Positions 54,380 to 62,585 of a stretch of 64,000 nt of DNA are shown here, piece by piece (the stretch's first letter is position 1; each line of letters opens with the position of its first letter). The stretch is from positions 1-64,000 of the forward strand of contig CAWGOE010000003.1 of the NCBI GenBank assembly GCA_963824215.1. Reading direction: 5' to 3'. Below the pieces are notes generated by a model, which was not told where the DNA came from, ran no database searches, and worked only from the letters and a program-made list of their open reading frames with translations. Origin of the DNA: VRUE01 sp963824215. GTDB lineage: Bacteria > Actinomycetota > Thermoleophilia > Solirubrobacterales > 70-9. Made by a program: the position numbers and the translations under genes.

Positions 54380-55243
54380 TCAGACGGTGCCCGGCGTCGC
54401 CGTCGGCGGCGCGTTGCGACCGCCGCCTTTGGCGCGGACCGCGGACTCCAGCTCCTCGGCGGTAAAGCCGCCCTTCGCCTCGCCGTCGAGCGCGTAGCGG
54501 TAGAGCGCCACGCCGAAGATGCCGCTGAGCGCGTTGCTGATCAGCATCGAGACGACGAAGCCGATCACGCCGAGGACGACGAGCAGGGCACCGATAAAGC
54601 TGGCCGAGACCCAGATGGCGATGCCGATCGCGACCAGGATCGCGCTCGGCAGCATGCCGAGCAAGAAGACGGCGCCGCCGATCGCGAGGTTGCCGGTGAT
54701 CTGCTGCCCCCAGCGCTCGCGGAAGAGCCCGCCCGAGCGCTTCAGCGTCGCGAACGCGCCGGTCCCCTCGATCGCGATCACGGGCACGGCGATGAAGGTG
54801 ACGAGCGACCAGGCCATGCCGACGAAGCGCGCGGCGATCGTTCCCGCGATGCCACCCTGGTTTTCCAGGATGCCCATGAACACGCCGATCGCGGTCGAGA
54901 GCGCGGCCCAGCCGCAGATCTGGCTGAAGCGGCTGCGCGCGACCGCGAGCCCGTCGCCGACGGTCGCTTCCTCGCCGCGGAAGATCATGTCGGCGGCAGC
55001 CGCGAGGCCGACGGCGAAGAAGGTGCCGACGACGCTGAGTACGTAGAGGCCGATCACCAGCAGCGGGATCGCGCCGGCAAGCGCGCCGTCGTCGAGGAAG
55101 TAGAGGCCGGGGCCGAGGAAGACGAAGGCGAGCGGGATCGTCGCCACGGCGCCGTAGAGCGGGAAGCGAATCAGCGCCCGGTGCTCGTTCAGGAGGCCCC
55201 AGCTTTTCTTGCTCAGCGCCCATCCGCGTTTGATCTTCTTCAT
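54380..55243 (-). CDS. DUF6159-like polytopic membrane protein
   Basis: 287 residues. The N-terminus MKKIKRGWALSKKSWGLLNE matches the opening of DUF6159 proteins, followed by six or more membrane helices in a glycerophosphoryl-diester/YckC-like arrangement. The C-terminal tail is hydrophilic (RAKGGGRNAPPTATPGTV). Function unknown. 31 bases downstream of the UbiB-like gene on the same strand. Confidence 0.75.
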   Translation of the reverse strand: MKKIKRGWALSKKSWGLLNEHRALIRFPLYGAVATIPLAFVFLGPGLYFLDDGALAGAIPLLVIGLYVLSVVGTFFAVGLAAAADMIFRGEEATVGDGLAVARSRFSQICGWAALSTAIGVFMGILENQGGIAGTIAARFVGMAWSLVTFIAVPVIAIEGTGAFATLKRSGGLFRERWGQQITGNLAIGGAVFLLGMLPSAILVAIGIAIWVSASFIGALLVVLGVIGFVVSMLISNALSGIFGVALYRYALDGEAKGGFTAEELESAVRAKGGGRNAPPTATPGTV

Positions 55244-55274
55244 CGTTCCTCCTCCGCCGGCTCGATCGCCTGGT

Positions 55275-56693
55275 TCAGTGAATTTCGGCCAAACCGGGTA
55301 GCCGCTTTACGCCTCTTCCCTCGAAGTACTCCCACTCCTGCTCGCCGAGCTCGGTTGCAGGCGGATCTGCGTAGACCCACTCGCGCATGATCCGGTGCCA
55401 GTTGCGCTTCGCGCCGAGCTGGCCGAGCACGGCTACGACGCCGATTTCCATCCGCCGCCCCATCAGCTCGTCTGCCGGGATCGACTCGCGGCGCATCAGG
55501 TCGTAGTACTCCGAGCGCGGGTCGTTGGTCGACTCGATGATCTTCATCACCCGTCGCGGCGTGATTTCAATCTCACGGTCCTCGATGTACCAGCCGCCGA
55601 CCGCGCCCATGTGCTCCAGTAGCCGCTCGGCGTCGAGCTTCGACGGCTTCTTGATGAAGCCGAGGTCGTGCAGAGCCTGGCGGAAGGCCTCGGGGTCGTC
55701 GCGCGAGGCGGCGTCGAAGGCGCGCTGCTCGAGCACGATCTGCTCGCGGTCGAGCTTCTTGGTCATGCCGAAGTCGAGGAAGGCGACGCGCCCGTCCGCC
55801 ATCAGCAGGTAGTTGCCTGGGTGGGGGTCGGCGTTGAAGTGCTGCAGGTTGAACATCGAGCCGAGGTTGCCGCGGAAGATGATCTCGCCGAAGCGGCTGC
55901 GCTCCTCATCAGGCAGTTCCTTGACCGCCTCGAAGTCGACGCCCTCGACGAACTCGGTGACGAGAACGCGGCGGCGGGAGAGGCGGGTGATCACTTCCGG
56001 CACGAAGACGAATGGGTGGTCGCGGTAGGCGCGGGAGAAGGAGCGCTGGTTCTGCGCCTCGTACTCGTAGTCGAGCTCCTCCATCACCCGCTCGCGGATC
56101 TCGTGTGCGATCGCCTTCGCGTCGAGCCCCGGCGCCAGGGCGCGCGCCAGCCGCACGATGGTTCCCGCGTTGCGCAGGTCGGCGTCGAGCGCCTCCGCGA
56201 CCCCCGGGTACTGGATCTTGACCGCGACACGGCGACCGTCGAGCAGCTCGGCGCGGTGCACCTGGCCGATCGAGGCGGCGGCGAAGGCCTCGGTCTCGAA
56301 CTCGGCGAACAGCTCGGTGACCGGCTCGTCGTCGTACTCCTCCAGCAGCACCTTCTCGACTTTCTCCCACGGCATCGGCGGCGCCGAGGTGCGCAGCTTG
56401 CTCAGCTGCTCCTGGTAAATCTCGCGGTACTCGTCGGGGATGAACTCGGTGTCGATGAAGGAGGCGAACTGGCCGAGCTTCATCGCCGCGCCTTTCATCT
56501 GGCCGAGCGCGCCGACCATCTTCATCGCCGTCTCGAGGTGGCGCTGCTCGAGCTTCTCCTTGCTGTCCTCCTCCGAACGGGCGACGTTGGTCGCCTTGGT
56601 GCCGGCGTAGCGGGCGCCCTGCACGCCGACGATCGAACCCAGCTTCGCCGAGCGGCGAATCCGCCCTTTTGGGATCTTCGAATCGTCAGCCAT
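55275..56693 (-). CDS. ABC1/UbiB (AarF) family atypical kinase
   Basis: 472 residues. KxGQ motif region KGAAMKLGQFASFIDTEF, Ala-rich nucleotide loop AFAAASIGQVHRAELLDG, VAVKIQYPG, the ATP/metal segment HFNADPHPGNYLLMADGRVA and FLDFGMTKKL. All signature residues of the family are visible. It has no predicted membrane spans at the C-terminus, unlike proteobacterial UbiB. Role in isoprenoid-lipid homeostasis is a family inference. Its ATG overlaps, head-to-head, the longest possible rplY start. Confidence 0.9.
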   Translation of the reverse strand: MADDSKIPKGRIRRSAKLGSIVGVQGARYAGTKATNVARSEEDSKEKLEQRHLETAMKMVGALGQMKGAAMKLGQFASFIDTEFIPDEYREIYQEQLSKLRTSAPPMPWEKVEKVLLEEYDDEPVTELFAEFETEAFAAASIGQVHRAELLDGRRVAVKIQYPGVAEALDADLRNAGTIVRLARALAPGLDAKAIAHEIRERVMEELDYEYEAQNQRSFSRAYRDHPFVFVPEVITRLSRRRVLVTEFVEGVDFEAVKELPDEERSRFGEIIFRGNLGSMFNLQHFNADPHPGNYLLMADGRVAFLDFGMTKKLDREQIVLEQRAFDAASRDDPEAFRQALHDLGFIKKPSKLDAERLLEHMGAVGGWYIEDREIEITPRRVMKIIESTNDPRSEYYDLMRRESIPADELMGRRMEIGVVAVLGQLGAKRNWHRIMREWVYADPPATELGEQEWEYFEGRGVKRLPGLAEIH

Positions 56694-56721
56694 GGCTGAA
56701 GTTGTACTCTCTCCCGTCCCG

Positions 56722-57414
56722 ATGGCTCGCACCCGTGAAAAGCTGAAAGCAGCTCCGCGCACCGATTTCGGCTCGCGCAGCTCCCGTCGCCTACGCGGCG
56801 GCGGGCTGGTTCCCGGCGTCGTCTACGCCGGTGGCTCGGAGGCGCGCGCCTTCCAGGCGGGCGAACGGGAGATCCGCGCCGTGCTCGCCGGCGGCCAGGC
56901 GCTCTTCGACCTCGAGCTGGAGGGGTCGAAAGCGGTGCCGGTCGTGGTCAAGGAGCAGCAGCTGCACCCCGTGCGCGGCAACCTCCAGCACATCGACTTG
57001 CAGGAAGTGAAGCTCGACGAGGCGATTCAAGCCGAGGTCGCGATCGAGCTCGAGGGGGCCGAGACCGCACCCGGCGTTAAAGAGGGCGGCGTGCTCGAGC
57101 ATGTCACCCGCGAGATCACGGTCGAAGCGCTGCCCACCGAGATTCCCGAGCGGCTGGTCGCCGACGTCTCCGAGATGCAGATCAACGACACCATCCAGCT
57201 GTCCACGCTCACCCCACCCGAGGGCGTCACCTTCGTCGCTGACGACCTCGACGAGGTCACGATCGCCACCCTCTCGCCACCGCGCGTAGAGGAAGAGCCC
57301 GAGCCCGCCGTCGAGGAGGAGGCCGAGCTGGTCGGCGAGGAGGGCGAGGCCCCCGCTGCCGAGGACGGCGGCGAGGCGGCCGAAGGCGATTCGGGCGACT
57401 CCGGCGGGGAGTAG
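56722..57414 (+). CDS. rplY: 50S ribosomal protein L25 (general stress protein Ctc type)
   Basis: MARTREKLKAAPRTDFGSRS, LRGGGLVPGVVYAGG, VVVKEQQLHPVRGNLQHIDL and the C-terminal TL5/Ctc domain (VEALPTEIPERLVADVSEMQ). A long acidic Glu/Ala tail, EEPEPAVEEEAELVGEEGEA, follows. ATG 56722 gives the family start; ATG 56692 is in frame but overlaps the divergent kinase ATG. Binds 5S rRNA. Followed by pth 12 bases later, a common pairing. Confidence 0.92.
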   Translation: MARTREKLKAAPRTDFGSRSSRRLRGGGLVPGVVYAGGSEARAFQAGEREIRAVLAGGQALFDLELEGSKAVPVVVKEQQLHPVRGNLQHIDLQEVKLDEAIQAEVAIELEGAETAPGVKEGGVLEHVTREITVEALPTEIPERLVADVSEMQINDTIQLSTLTPPEGVTFVADDLDEVTIATLSPPRVEEEPEPAVEEEAELVGEEGEAPAAEDGGEAAEGDSGDSGGE

Positions 57415-57426
57415 CCGCTCCGCGTC

Positions 57427-58038
57427 ATGTCGATCTTCCGTCGCCGCAGCGATCGCGGCGAGGTGGAGCAGGGCGACCGCATCCTCATCGTCGGTCTCGG
57501 CAACCCCGGCGCAGAGCACGCCGGCAGCCGCCACAACCTCGGCTTCGAGATCGGGGCGGAGCTCTCACGCCGCTGGGACCTGCCGCGAGCAAAGAAGAAA
57601 TTCGGCGGTCTGATCGCCGAAGGCCGCACTCGCCCCGGTGGGCCGCGGGTAGCGATCCTGCTGCCGCAGACCTACATGAACGCCTCCGGCGACTCGGTCG
57701 GGCCGGCGCGCGGTTCGCTGAAGGCGCCGCTCGACCGCGTCGTCGTCCTCCACGATGAGATCGACCTGCCCTTCGGCGAGGTGCAGAGTCGACTCGGCGG
57801 TGGCTTGGCCGGCCACAACGGGCTAAAGAGCCTCAAGCAGGGTTTGGGCGCCCCCGAGTTCTGGCGAGTCAGGGCGGGCGTTGGCCGACCCGACTCGACT
57901 GATCCTGAGATCGTCTCCGCCTACGTGCTCGGCCGCTTTCGCGAGTCCAAGGACGAGGTTGAGGCACTCGTCGGCCGCGCCGCCGACGAGGCCGAGCGGC
58001 TCGTCGAGCAAATAGGCTCCGACGCCGATGAGCGCTGA
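57427..58038 (+). CDS. pth: Peptidyl-tRNA hydrolase
   Basis: ILIVGLGNPGAEHAGSRHNLGFE contains the catalytic His (RHN). PQTYMNASG, VVLHDEIDLPFGEVQ and GLAGHNGLKSL carry the other conserved Asn/Asp residues. 203 residues with a ~15-residue N-terminal extension. Releases tRNA from prematurely dropped peptides. Overlaps the next crotonase gene by 11 bases. Confidence 0.94.
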   Translation: MSIFRRRSDRGEVEQGDRILIVGLGNPGAEHAGSRHNLGFEIGAELSRRWDLPRAKKKFGGLIAEGRTRPGGPRVAILLPQTYMNASGDSVGPARGSLKAPLDRVVVLHDEIDLPFGEVQSRLGGGLAGHNGLKSLKQGLGAPEFWRVRAGVGRPDSTDPEIVSAYVLGRFRESKDEVEALVGRAADEAERLVEQIGSDADER

Positions 58039-58753
58039 GCGCACCAGCTACGAGGTCGACCAGCAGGGCGTCGCCGTGCTGCGTCTCGAGCGGGCCGAGG
58101 CCCGCAACGCGATCAACACCCAGATGCTGGTCGAGATGCTCGAGCACCTCGCCGTGGCGCGCACGGACGAGGCGGTCCGGGTTCTGGTCATCAGCTCCTC
58201 CGACCAGATGGGCCTCTCCGCCGGCGCCGACGTCAAGGAGCAGCTCGACGACGAGGGCAAGGTGCGCCGCATGCAGCTCTTCGCCGACCTCTACGACGCG
58301 ATTGCCGGCTTCCCCAAGCCGACCGTAGCGGCCTGCCACGGCGACGTGGTCGGTGGCGGCGCCGAGATCGCCGTCGCCTGCGACATGCGGGTCGGCGGCT
58401 CCAATCTACGCATGCGCTTCCCAGGCGCGGCGCTTGGCGTTCCGGTCGGTCCGGCGCGCCTGGTCACGCTTTGCGGCCTCGCCGCCGCCAAGTACCTGCT
58501 CTTCAGCTCGCGCACGGTCGGCGCCGACGAGGCTCTGCGCCTTGGCCTGGTCAATCGCGTCGCCCCAGCGGCGAGCACCGAGGGCGCGACGATCGAGCTG
58601 GCGACGTCGGTCGCCGCCAACCCACCGGAGGCGGTCGCTCAACTGAAGCGGATGCTGCACGAGTGGGATGACGTCGAGGGCCGCTCCCGCGTTGAGGGCG
58701 AGGGCCAGGTCGAGTGGCAGCGGACTGGGCCTGGCCTACCTTCGAGTCACTAG
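58028..58753 (+). CDS. Crotonase-family protein lacking one catalytic Glu
   Basis: YEVDQQGVAVLRLERAEARN, VLVISSSDQMGLSAGADVKE (oxyanion hole), ACHGDVVGGGAEIAVACDMR and RFPGAALGVPVGPARL. The first hydratase Glu (GGGAE) is present, but the second, normally in a PE-x-x-LG motif, is replaced by PGAALG. The 241-residue protein may therefore be an isomerase, thioesterase or non-hydratase. It overlaps pth and is probably co-transcribed with rplY-pth. Confidence 0.82.
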   Translation: MSAERTSYEVDQQGVAVLRLERAEARNAINTQMLVEMLEHLAVARTDEAVRVLVISSSDQMGLSAGADVKEQLDDEGKVRRMQLFADLYDAIAGFPKPTVAACHGDVVGGGAEIAVACDMRVGGSNLRMRFPGAALGVPVGPARLVTLCGLAAAKYLLFSSRTVGADEALRLGLVNRVAPAASTEGATIELATSVAANPPEAVAQLKRMLHEWDDVEGRSRVEGEGQVEWQRTGPGLPSSH

Positions 58754-58833
58754 ATCACAAAGCTCGTGGATTCGCCGCCCGGCCGGATAAGGTCGCGCCC
58801 GTCCGCCCAACGCTCTTTCCTCTGGAGGGTCGC

Positions 58834-61144
58834 TTGAAAGCCTTCGTCTCGGTCCTGATCGCCGTTGCCTGCCTGCCTGCTCGCCATGCCCAGTGCGGCG
58901 ATGGCGGTGACCTACACCGTCGACAGCACGGGAGACCAGCAAGACGCGGCCAACGGGTCCGAAGGCTGCAAAACCGCGGTCAATACCTGCACCCTGCGGG
59001 CCGCGATCGAAGAGTCGAACGCCTCCGCGCTGGTCCTCGACGAAATCGTCTTCGCGGCTGCATTCAACGGCCAGGGCGCTGACACGATCACGCCCGCCAG
59101 CCTGCTCCCCGCGATCACCAAACAGGTCAGCGTGAAAGGCGGCGTGTGCACCACCCAGGCGGGTCAGCAGGGCCCCTGCGCGGGCGTGGACGCGCCGGGC
59201 TTGAGCTACGCGCTCAGCGTCGACAACGTCGACGGGGTCGCGATCGAAGGGCTCGCGGTGACCGGGGCTACGACCGGGATAAGAGTTGTCACCAGCTCGC
59301 AGGGCTTCACCGGCCGCGGCAACTGGGTCGGCGTGAAACTGGACGGCGTCAACGGCACTGGCGCCAATACGGGAATCTGGCTCGACCCCGATTCCAACGG
59401 GGCGACGATCGGCGGGACGGCGGCGAGCGAACGCAACGTGATCGTCAACAGCGCCGTCGAGGGTCTTGACATCGAAGGGGCCGACAACGCCGACGTCATC
59501 GGCAACTACTTCGGCGTCAAGGCGGACGGCTCGACGCAGGCCGCCAACGGCAAGGACATCGAGATCACCGACACCTTCGCCTTCGAGGCGACCGGCAACG
59601 AAGTCGGCACGGCGATCCCAACCGGGTCGCTTACGGCGCCCTGCGACAGCGGCTGCAACGTGATCTCCGGTGCCACTACCTATGGCATCGACCTGCAGGG
59701 CAACGGCGGCAACGAGGGGCCCGCGACCGGGCCGACGACGATCCAGGGCAACTACATCGGGCTCAGCGCCGCCGGGACCGCCGTCGTCGCCAACGGCTCG
59801 TACAGCATCTGGTCGGTCGAAGCGAAAGCGGTCACGATCGGTGGCGAAGAAAACGGCGAAGGCAACTACTTCGCCGGTGGCGGGACCGGCATCTATCACG
59901 GAGACGGCGAGGGCTTCGCCGCGATCGGCAACATCTTCGGCTCGGGCCCGACCGGGGCTGACCTCGCGTCACCGGGTCTGGGGATCTTCGTCTACTGCCT
60001 CGAACTGGGCACGAACGAAGTCGATCCGGTGGAAGTGAGCCAGAACGTCTTCCGCATGGAAGGCGGCACCGGAATCGAAAGCGTGTTTGGGAACGTCGAC
60101 ATCGAAACGAACTTCATCGAAGGCGCCGGAATCGGGATATACACCCGCGGCGACCCGCCCGGGGCTGGCAACCTGATCGCGGACAACGTGATCGGCGAAT
60201 CCACGACCAACGGGATCCTGATCGAAAACGACTTCAACCTGGTGCTCCACAACGCGATCTACGATTCCAGCGCAGCGGGCATCCGGATCCAAGATCCGAT
60301 CGGCTTCCCGATCTTGTCCACGACCGACAACCTGATCGGCGGCAGCTCGGCGGCGGAAGAAAACACGATCCGCGAAAGCGGCGGCGACGCGATCGAGATC
60401 GTCGATCTATCCGCGAGCGAAGACGAGGACAGCCAGAACGGCGTCGGGCGCAACAAGGGCGACGAAAACGCCGGCCTCTTCATCGACCTGGTCGACAACG
60501 CCAACGGCGGCATCCTGCCGCCTGCCTTCGCGACCCTGCAGCAGTCGAGCGCCAGCGGCGGCGGGGTGGAGCCGTTCGCGACGATCCGCGTCTTCCGCAA
60601 GGCCGAAGCCATCCCGGGTGAGATCGAGTCCACCCTCGCCGAAACGACCGCCGACGCCGGCGGCAACTGGAAAGTCGCCTATCCGACGATCCCGACCGGC
60701 ACCCTCGTCGCGGCGACGCAGACGAGCCCCGAAGGCGCCACCTCGGAGCTGGCGATCCAAGCGGCTACTGCCGATCCCAGCGGCGGGGGCGGCGGTAGCG
60801 GCGGCGGTTCCGGGGACACGAAAGACAAAGACAAAGACGCCAAAGACAAAGGTAAAAGCAAAGGTAAAGACAAAGCCGGCAAAGCGCCCGAGACGACCAT
60901 CGTCAAAGGCCCGAAGGCGCGCTCGCGCAAACGCACCGCGAAGTTCAAGTTCGTCTCCAGCGAGTCGAACTCCACCTTCCAGTGCAAGCTCGACAAAAAG
61001 CCCTTCAGGGCGTGCAAATCACCGAAGAAATACAAAAGGCTGAAGCCGGGCAAACACGTCTTCAAGGTGAGGGCGATCGATGCCGACGGCAACGTCGACA
61101 AAACCCCGGCGAAGCGGAAATTCCTCGTCCTTCCGCCGAGCTAG
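58834..61144 (+). CDS. Secreted CSLREA-type parallel beta-helix protein, frame broken in the signal peptide
   Basis: TTG 58834 is preceded by GGAGGG and begins LKAFVSVLIAVAC. The signal peptide is then interrupted at (TGCC)x3 (58868-58879). Removing one unit (or one base) gives ...VACLLAMPSAAMAVTYTVDS. The mature part has the CSLREA-like start CKTAVNTCTLRAAIEESN, a long right-handed beta-helix (repeated GI/GNxI/DNxIG turns), and a Gly/Lys/Asp-rich linker (KDKDKDAKDKGKSKGKDK). A C-terminal Ig-like module, STFQCKLDKKPFRACKSPKK, ends it. ~770 residues, probably wall-attached. Confidence 0.8.
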
Positions 61145-61974
61145 GTCGTCCAGCTGGCGGAGTCGAGCGCCGTGCCGTCACGGTGCTCGACCGGGTTCGC
61201 GAGCACCTGCTCGGCGACCTCTGCGCAGCGGGCTACCCATAGACCCTCGCGATCTGCCGCCACCAGGCGGTCGAGCAGCGCCACGAGGTTGCTCTCACCG
61301 AGCCACTCGAGCAGGGAGAGGTGGAGGACAATCGAGATGAAGGCGCCCTGCTCGAGGCGCTCGACCTCCGCATCCAGGTAGGCGAGGAACGCGGCGGCGT
61401 CGAGAGGGTCTGGCGATCCGGTCATCTGCTCGCGCACCGGGGCCAGCGGCGGCAATACGCAGGTGGCATCGACGTGGCGCCACTGGAAGGGGACGAGGGC
61501 GACTCCGTCCTCGACACCCACGCCGGATCCGGCGGGGGACGCGTAGCGCAGGCCGGCTTCGCGCAAAACTCCGGGCCCATCCGGGCCCAGCTGGCCGCCG
61601 GGCGGGCGCATGCCGGCGACCTCGATCCCAAGCTCCCCGAAGGCGGCCGTTCCGCGCGCCAGGTTCTCCGCCTGCTCCGTGGCCCCCAGCTCACCCCACT
61701 GCTCGTGGCGCCAGGCGTGATAGCCGACCTCGTGCCCGGCTGCGGCGATCGCCTTCAGTGCCTCGGGGTAGAGCTCCGCGTTGAGGCCCTCGACGAAGAA
61801 GGTCGCAGCGAGGTCATGCTTGCCCAGGGTGTCGAGAAGGCTCGGCAGGACCCGGGTGGCGGTGGGGTGCTCGCCGAGCCGCGCCGGCGTGGCGCCAAGC
61901 TCGATTTCCGCCGCCTCGCCGAGGTTGTCGAAGCTGAGGCAGAGTGCGCCGCGGGCGCCACCCGGCCACTCCAC
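61141..61974 (-). CDS. Polysaccharide deacetylase family protein
   Basis: ALCLSFDNLGEAAEI (motif 1 is SFDN rather than SFDDG), ATFFVEGLNAELYPEALKAI, GHEVGYHAWRHEQWGELGAT (metal His pair H-x-x-x-H as HAWRH), MRPPGGQLGPDG and FISIVLHLSLLEWLG. 277 residues, no signal peptide. The second Asp of motif 1 is Asn, which may alter metal binding. Overlaps the stop of the beta-helix gene by 4 bases, convergently. Confidence 0.82.
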   Translation of the reverse strand: MEWPGGARGALCLSFDNLGEAAEIELGATPARLGEHPTATRVLPSLLDTLGKHDLAATFFVEGLNAELYPEALKAIAAAGHEVGYHAWRHEQWGELGATEQAENLARGTAAFGELGIEVAGMRPPGGQLGPDGPGVLREAGLRYASPAGSGVGVEDGVALVPFQWRHVDATCVLPPLAPVREQMTGSPDPLDAAAFLAYLDAEVERLEQGAFISIVLHLSLLEWLGESNLVALLDRLVAADREGLWVARCAEVAEQVLANPVEHRDGTALDSASWTT

Positions 61975-61982
61975 CGTCCCCC

Positions 61983-62510
61983 TCAGTCCTCGAGCAGCGC
62001 CGCGCTCCAGCGCTCGGGGTCGCGCTTGGCCTGCTCACGCGCCCAGTGGAAGTGGTGCTGGGCGGAGGCGAGCAGGATCGGGAAGTTGAGCAGGCCGGCG
62101 ACTGCGAACCTCCGTGAGCCGGGCCGGGTCTCGGTGAGCAGCGAGAGCGCGCTGGCGACGCCCCAGGCCCAGAGGACCGAGTTGTAAGCGGGAAGCTGGT
62201 CCTCGCGCAGGCCCTCGGCTTCGTCGAGCATCGGCACGCCGTTGTGCAGCGACCACGGCCAGGCCTTGAAGTGGACGGCGACGCCGGCGACGCCGATCCC
62301 GGCGTTGAGGGCCGAGAGCCGCTCGGCCCACTTGCCGCTGCTCACCGTGGCCGCAAGCCCCAGCGGGATCAAGGCGCCCCAGAGGGCGTAGGAACCACGG
62401 CGGCCGAGCTGGGGCTCGAAGACCAAGCCGACGCCGGCGCGGGTCTCGAAGGCGTTGTGCGCGAAGAGCCCGAGGGCCGAGCCGGCGGCGAATGGGCGTC
62501 GCAATCGCAT
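61983..62510 (-). CDS. Small polytopic membrane protein of unknown function
   Basis: 175 residues with four or five hydrophobic segments (ALGLFAHNAFETRAGVGLVF, YALWGALIPLGLAATVSSG, VLWAWGVASALSLLTETRPG, FPILLASAQHHFHWARE). His-rich QHHFHW near the C-terminus. No family recognised. 8 bases upstream of the deacetylase on the same strand, probably an operon. Confidence 0.7.
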   Translation of the reverse strand: MRLRRPFAAGSALGLFAHNAFETRAGVGLVFEPQLGRRGSYALWGALIPLGLAATVSSGKWAERLSALNAGIGVAGVAVHFKAWPWSLHNGVPMLDEAEGLREDQLPAYNSVLWAWGVASALSLLTETRPGSRRFAVAGLLNFPILLASAQHHFHWAREQAKRDPERWSAALLED

Positions 62511-62585
62511 CTCTGGGCAGCGTAGACCCTGGCCGTAGAATCGGTCGCCGCGCCCGGATCGCTCGATTCGGGCGATTTGCCTGCG

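Noticed and set aside
60800..60880. Short tandem repeat array (AAAGACAAAGACA-type) as a possible CRISPR or minisatellite
   Set aside because: It is the coding sequence of a Lys/Asp-rich protein linker in frame with the beta-helix gene; no spacers.
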